DNA of 64,000 nt from Linyphia triangularis (taxonomy: Eukaryota > Arthropoda > Arachnida > Araneae > Linyphiidae), in assembly GCA_963978545.1 (NCBI GenBank), contig OZ021732.1:19885521-19949520 (forward strand), in the 5' to 3' direction. The notes under the pieces are model-generated. The model was not told the DNA's origin. It was given only the letters and a program-made list of their open reading frames with translations, and did no database searches. Of the stretch, positions 60,185 to 64,000 are shown one piece after another (position 1 is the stretch's first letter; the number at the start of each line of letters is the position of its first letter). The translations under genes were made by a program, and so were the position numbers.

Positions 60185-60811
60185 CAGGGGAGTACTAGGA
60201 CATAAAATCGGCCCGGTGATTGTAGATTTATACCGGCCCAAATTTTCATTATAATCATTGATCAGATTTTAATAATTCTTTTCAATAATAATATAATTCC
60301 AATAAATAAATAATATATTGTAATACTTAAATATTTAATAATTAAATTCAATAGTTTAATAGTTTTACTTATTAATTAATTTTAATGATTGTTTTAATAA
60401 GATAAGAAGGTGAAATTAAATTTTCAGTCTCTATACCTCTTTTGAGTGAAATTGATTTCCATAAACCAAAAGCTAAGACAAAAAAAATCTAAATTGTAAA
60501 ATATATGTCCATGTATATAACTATTACGTTTGTTGAAAAATGACATCGAAAATGATAGTATATATTTAACCTTAAAAGTTATAAAATAAGTAAAATTAGT
60601 AGTATGATTATGTAAATATAGAGGGCTGGTGAGTGTGATTAGGATTTGAATAAATTGTATAAAAAAAACGTTAAGAAAAGTAATTAATTAATTATATTGA
60701 AAACAAAATTGAAAAACCTAAAAAAATCTTTCAAACAGGACCGGCCCATTTTTTACAAGCACTTACCGGCCCGGTGATTGCACCAAACAACTCTATGACC
60801 AGTACACCCCT
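60185..60811. mobile_element. hAT-type element, 627 bp, non-autonomous
   Basis: The left end CAGGGGAGTACTAGGACATA is matched by the right end TATGACCAGTACACCCCT. Both continue inward to GGCCCGGTGATTG. The flanking 8-mers ATATGACG (60177-60184) and AAATGACG (60812-60819) differ at one base, as expected for an aged hAT duplication. No transposase is visible inside. Confidence 0.75.
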
Positions 60812-61216
60812 AAATGACGTCATGCATTTAAACAAGAACATCCAGAGATAAAATTATGTCAAAATTAATTCTTAATTAATAGTTTTCTATATATTCTTCA
60901 AAATCTGCATTTTTTTTTAAAAAAACGATTATCTTTTTTTTAATTGAAAGTCTTTCAAATTGTATAGCATGAAACTTTACCGCGAAACTTTCCTCGAGCA
61001 TGAAAGGATCGCGTTTGGCAAATGGTAAGAGTTTCCGCATGGCGGATCTAATTGAATCGACACTTGGTTTTATCCAACTAGGTGTTTGTTAAATAGGGAA
61101 AACAAAGAATAAAAAACTCTGCACCCTGCATACCTAAAATTGTTTGTCGGAATTTTAAACTTCATAAGAGTTGGATATTGTATTCTATTGCAGAAAGATG
61201 TAATGTTGTATAATAT

Positions 61217-61621
61217 TGTTGCGTGGATGGGTTTGAAAGATTTGAAGCCAAAGCAGACAAAAACTTGCAGAAATTTATTTCAATATAACTCTTCACAGGT
61301 TCTCTTACAGCTCCAGAACTTCTCGTTCTAGTAGACACAATACAGCTCTTTTCACAACAATAAAGCACAAAACAGCAGTTAAAAACTTGACAACAACTGC
61401 TAAATAGCTGCAAAAGACAATGCAATACAGTTCGCTTTCGGAACTCTCTGAACGCTCACTGAGACTCAGTATCAGTAATTCCAGTCAACTAATGGACTCA
61501 GCTAACAACTAAATCCATTACCCGCTTTCCTGAACTTTTATAGGGGAGAAGAACATACGTGAAACTTCTAGAGATAGATATTTGGAGAACTTTCCAGATC
61601 GTAGTCGAAAAGTCCTATACA
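61217..61621 (-). mobile_element. LTR, minus orientation, copy 3, cut by the gypsy element
   Basis: It is homologous to the copies at 37.7 and 40.2 kb from TGTTGCG through AATAAA (minus strand) and the TATA region. ATAT again precedes it at 61213-61216. At 61621 the match stops and the gypsy LTR begins. The missing U3 part should lie beyond the gypsy element, outside this window. Confidence 0.8.
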
Positions 61622-61838
61622 TGTTATCCCCAGTGTGATGTAGAGGGCGCTGCTTATATAATCCCCTAGCGGCGACTTCGTCGCCAGAGAGACAGTATGA
61701 TCGGAGGAGTAGAGGTGAACGGACGTGGAAGTCGCCGCTCCTAGTTTGGGTTTAAGAACCTATTTCTATCTAATGCACGAATAAACCTGCTGTCCATTTA
61801 ATTGGCCTCTTTCACTTTTACCCCTTCATCATACAACA
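61622..61838 (+). repeat. 5' LTR of the gypsy-like element
   Basis: It is 217 bp, beginning TGTTATCCCC and ending CATACAACA. TTATATAA lies at 61654-61661, a GCGGCGACTTCGTCGCC hairpin just downstream, and AATAAA at 61780-61785. The start was set by the loss of homology to the older LTR and by the TGTT...AACA symmetry. Confidence 0.7.
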
Positions 61839-61930
61839 TGGGGGCTCAGCCTGCTTTTTACCCGCGACCATACAACATGGCTCGCCGTGCTTTTTACCCG
61901 CGATCATACAACCGTGCTTTTTACCCGCGA
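61829..61930 (+). repeat. tandem repeat spanning the LTR end and primer site
   Basis: Three diverging copies share CATACAACATGG and GCTTTTTACCCGCGA (61829-61867, 61868-61903, 61904-61930). The first copy contains the LTR end and the primer site; the third has lost ATGG. Confidence 0.7.
61839..61851 (+). promoter_or_regulatory. primer-binding site, tRNA-Pro-like
   Basis: TGGGGGCTCAGCC directly follows the LTR end. The first nine bases equal the 3' end complement of tRNA-Pro as used by many retroelements. The match weakens after that, so the tRNA is likely but not certain. Confidence 0.6.
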
Positions 61931-61962
61931 GAATGCGATGAAAAAAATATTTAAAAAACTGC

Positions 61963-62116
61963 ACTTCCACGCATCCAGAGGTCAAACCAAAATCCTCTTC
62001 ACGAAAAAAAAAACTTTTACTTCCACGCATACAGAGGTCAAACCAAAATCCTCTTCACGAAAAAAAAATTTTTACTTCTACGCATCCAGAGGTCAAACCA
62101 AAATCCTCTTCACGAA
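61963..62116 (+). repeat. leader tandem repeat, 3 x 55 bp
   Basis: Copies of ACTTCCACGCATCCAGAGGT followed by CAAACCAAAATCCTCTTCACGA start at 61963, 62019 and 62074. Confidence 0.85.
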
Positions 62117-62206
62117 TTACCGCAGCAGTCAGCGACCACCAGTGGAATCTACAAATAAAAGGAAAACTCATCAACCAGCGTCGTCATTATACAACTGCAT
62201 AACACT

Positions 62207-62581
62207 CGCTTCGCCGAACAAGTCCCACTTCAGCCGTCAAGCAGAAGTTCATCGAAGCTAACATCGTTATTCCACATAGCCAGCAAGAATCCAGAATCCT
62301 GAGCCAAATCGAACCTACAACTACAACACTGTCGCTTCGCCGAACAAGTCCCACTTCAGCCGTCAAGCAGAAGTTCAACGAAGCTAACATCGTTATTCCA
62401 CATAGCCAGCAAGAATACAGAATCCTGAGCCAACTCGAACCTGCAACCACAACACTGTCGCTTCGCCGAACAAGTCCCACTTCAGCCGTCAAGCAGAAGT
62501 TCTACGAAGTCAGCAAAGTTATTCCACATCGACCAACTTCAGCCGTCAAGCAGAAGTTCTACGAAGTCAGCAAAGTTATTC
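62207..62581 (+). repeat. leader tandem repeats, 126-bp and 57-bp periods
   Basis: CGCTTCGCCGAACAAGTCCC starts at 62207, 62333 and 62459 (exact 126-bp spacing). From 62479 a shorter 57-bp unit beginning ACTTCAGCCGTCAAGCAGAA takes over, and the hAT insert interrupts it. Confidence 0.85.
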
Positions 62582-63207
62582 CAAGGCCTATTCTAAGGAA
62601 TTTTTACGACTGCCCAAACTTCCGTCCCCCCCCCCCCCCCCGACCTTACAAACATTATTACGCTAAACAGAGAATAAAAAAATTAGAAAAAATAGGCCTA
62701 TTAACAGTCTCACAATGATATTTTCGCCTCCTATGTATGGAATTTAAAATTGTGATTCGTCATGTTGTCGATCCATAAGTCCCCATTTATACGTTTATAA
62801 TTTCAGGTCTTCCTAGTTTTTAAATTTAACACAAAGTTGTTAAAATTTAAACCTAATTATTTAACTTAAAACACTACTAAATTCGAGGCGTTAAGGGAAC
62901 GAATAACCGCCAGAATAGCTTTGATTATGTCAAATATGCCAATTATTGGGTTGCCTGGTAAGAGTTTTTCTTGAAGCTGAAACTTCAAAGAAGGAAGGGT
63001 TGCATAAACAAATAAAAAAGTCGTTTTAAATTTTATTATACTCAAATTCAAAAAGATGAATAATAATTGCACTCATTTAATAAAATCATATTTTTAATTT
63101 CCTTGTTTTTCTATTTTTTACGACTGCCCAATATCTGATTTACGACTGCCCAAATACAATTTACGACTGCCCAAATAGGCCACGACTGCCCGTTAGAATA
63201 GGCCCTG
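62582..63207. mobile_element. hAT-type insert in the gypsy leader, 626 bp
   Basis: Ends CAAGGCCTATTCTAA and, on the other strand, CAGGGCCTATTCTAA. The 8-bp duplication AGTTATTC is exact (62574-62581 and 63208-63215), and removing the insert restores the 57-bp leader unit. It holds a 16-nt C-run (62626-62641) and several ACGACTGCCC motifs near both ends. There is no transposase. Confidence 0.85.
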
Positions 63208-63350
63208 AGTTATTCCACATCGACCAACTACTACGAACCAGAAACCAGAAGCAACGAGTACTCTTCGAAAGAGCAACAACATAAAACGGATACAGCTCCA
63301 AAAGCGAAGTAAAATCAAGAAACGCAGGTAGGATCCATCTTATTATAATT

Positions 63351-64000
63351 ATGTTTAAAAATATCAGAAAGCAAGATCTCGCAGTTGTCGCCGCTGAGTT
63401 AGATATCGTTGTACCGGATGGTGCCACAATTCTAAAATTAAAAAACTTAATTGAAAAAAGTGAAATTTTCGTTGAAGATCCAGATTTCGTTAAAGATTTA
63501 ATAACAACAGTTGTAGAGGAAAGAAAAACCCAAGAGGCTAATGAAAATCAAAAAGAAATCGAAAATATTAAGCTTCTTGAAAAGCAAAACGAAATCGAAA
63601 AAATTAAACTTGCACAGTTAGATGCTAAAATTAAACTAGCTCATTTAAAGAACAAAATCCAAATTCCAGTAACTGCAGAACCCTCTGATATTATTTGTGC
63701 TAACTCAATAACACCACCTAATGTAAACGAAAACATAAAAACGCTAGTCCCACTTCCGATTGAAAACCGATTCGAAATCCACACGGAAAAAAAATGCTAT
63801 GTTGCTTTAAAAAAGGAGGAATATATCACTTTTCCAGCTGAAAGAAATAACGAAATTTTAAATACTTCGCAAATCCTTCCGATTCCTGAAACGCAAAATG
63901 ACACGTGTCAAGGTCATACAAAACATAACCCAACGGAAAACACGAGTTCTTCGTTGATGGGGGCGGGGCTTAATGTCCCCATGAGAAAAGATGAACGATC
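63351..64000 (+). CDS. gag-like polyprotein of the gypsy-like element, partial
   Basis: An ATG at 63351 opens 216 codons with no stop before the window end. It starts MFKNIRKQDLAVVAAELDIV. The first 50 residues look like a compact helical domain (VPDGATILKLKNLIEKS), of the sort seen at the N-terminus of many arthropod gypsy gags. Residues about 55-105 are rich in E, K, Q, I and L in heptad-like order (a coiled coil), followed by a polar region with P, N and T. No zinc knuckle or capsid core is reached yet. Gag would assemble the particle that packages the element RNA. Placement after an LTR, a primer site and a leader supports the call more strongly than sequence alone. Confidence 0.7.
   Translation, partial: MFKNIRKQDLAVVAAELDIVVPDGATILKLKNLIEKSEIFVEDPDFVKDLITTVVEERKTQEANENQKEIENIKLLEKQNEIEKIKLAQLDAKIKLAHLKNKIQIPVTAEPSDIICANSITPPNVNENIKTLVPLPIENRFEIHTEKKCYVALKKEEYITFPAERNNEILNTSQILPIPETQNDTCQGHTKHNPTENTSSSLMGAGLNVPMRKDER

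Larger units (their letters stand above)
61622..64000 (+). mobile_element. gypsy-like LTR retrotransposon, 5' portion
   Basis: In order: a 5' LTR (61622-61838), an adjoining primer-binding site, a repeat-rich leader of about 1.5 kb interrupted by a hAT insert, and a gag-like frame open to the window end. It is inserted in an older minus-strand LTR. Pol and the 3' LTR lie outside the window, so completeness and activity cannot be judged. The gag frame visible so far is unbroken. Confidence 0.8.

Noticed and set aside
61887..62261. 124-codon plus-strand ORF in the gypsy leader
   Set aside because: It is composed of leader tandem repeats ahead of gag; it contains no domain and is interrupted in register by repeat variation.
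62187..62492. 101-codon minus-strand ORF with repeated TAEVGLVRRSDSVVV
   Set aside because: It arises from the 126-bp leader tandem repeat (a multiple of three), read on the wrong strand of the gypsy element.
61829..62581. CRISPR array
   Set aside because: Repeats are adjacent tandem units without unique spacers, inside an LTR element in a eukaryotic genome.

Overview
The window is AT-rich eukaryotic nuclear DNA with no prokaryotic gene layout: there are no long adjacent ORFs and no operons. It holds many poly-A/T and (TA)n tracts, tRNA-derived SINEs, and several DNA-transposon and LTR-retrotransposon families nested in one another. The repeats (tRNA-headed SINEs ending in ACAACCAACC, a gypsy-type LTR element with a coiled-coil gag, Tc1, PIF/Harbinger, hAT and TTAA-flanked piggyBac-type elements) fit an arthropod. 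My best guess is a spider, probably an orb-weaver. This is inference from repeat style, because no host protein-coding gene that would settle it is visible.

Layout. 1-3.4 kb: AT-rich unique DNA. 3.4-5.3 kb: a two-gene PIF/Harbinger element with TTA target duplications, broken by a nested hAT MITE. 7.3-7.5 kb: first SINE. 8.19-9.41 kb: a complete Tc1/mariner element with perfect 29-bp terminal repeats, TA duplications and an open 346-residue transposase whose last catalytic spacing counts as DD36E; this is the only full-length ORF in the window. 12.7-15.5 kb: pogo-like and Tc1-like relics. 17.15-17.72 kb: an unclassified segment with palindromic ends. 18.6-19.9 kb: a decayed LINE reverse transcriptase. 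22.4-23.5 kb: a second Tc1-like relic. 24-27.6 kb: a SINE cluster, one copy split by a fold-back MITE. 28.7-31.2 kb: a Tc1-like relic carrying a nested TTAA element. 32.4-32.7 kb: a piggyBac transposase relic. 34-41.6 kb: two TTAA elements, two minus-strand solo LTRs and two SINEs. 42-57 kb: mostly unique AT-rich DNA with a second SINE type (46.9 kb), a few hairpins and one unexplained 99-codon ORF (52.7 kb). 57.4-61.6 kb: a TTAA element, a solo-LTR-like segment, a hAT element and the third minus-strand LTR. That LTR is cut by a gypsy-like retrotransposon which starts at 61,622 and runs off the window end inside gag.

The genes do not form a cellular pathway; their logic is that of mobile DNA. 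Autonomous elements (DD36E Tc1, Harbinger, piggyBac, LINE, gypsy) are represented either intact or as relics, beside the short non-autonomous families (MITEs, SINEs, solo LTRs) that such enzymes mobilise. Nesting gives relative ages: hAT after Harbinger; TTAA element after Tc1; TAA-type MITE after SINE; hAT inside the gypsy leader; gypsy inside the older LTR. The items I would check first are the intact DD36E element, the ORF at 52.7 kb, the palindrome-ended 569-bp segment, the gypsy leader in which the primer-binding site lies inside a tandem repeat, and the TTTGGCGA motif array in the minus-strand LTRs.
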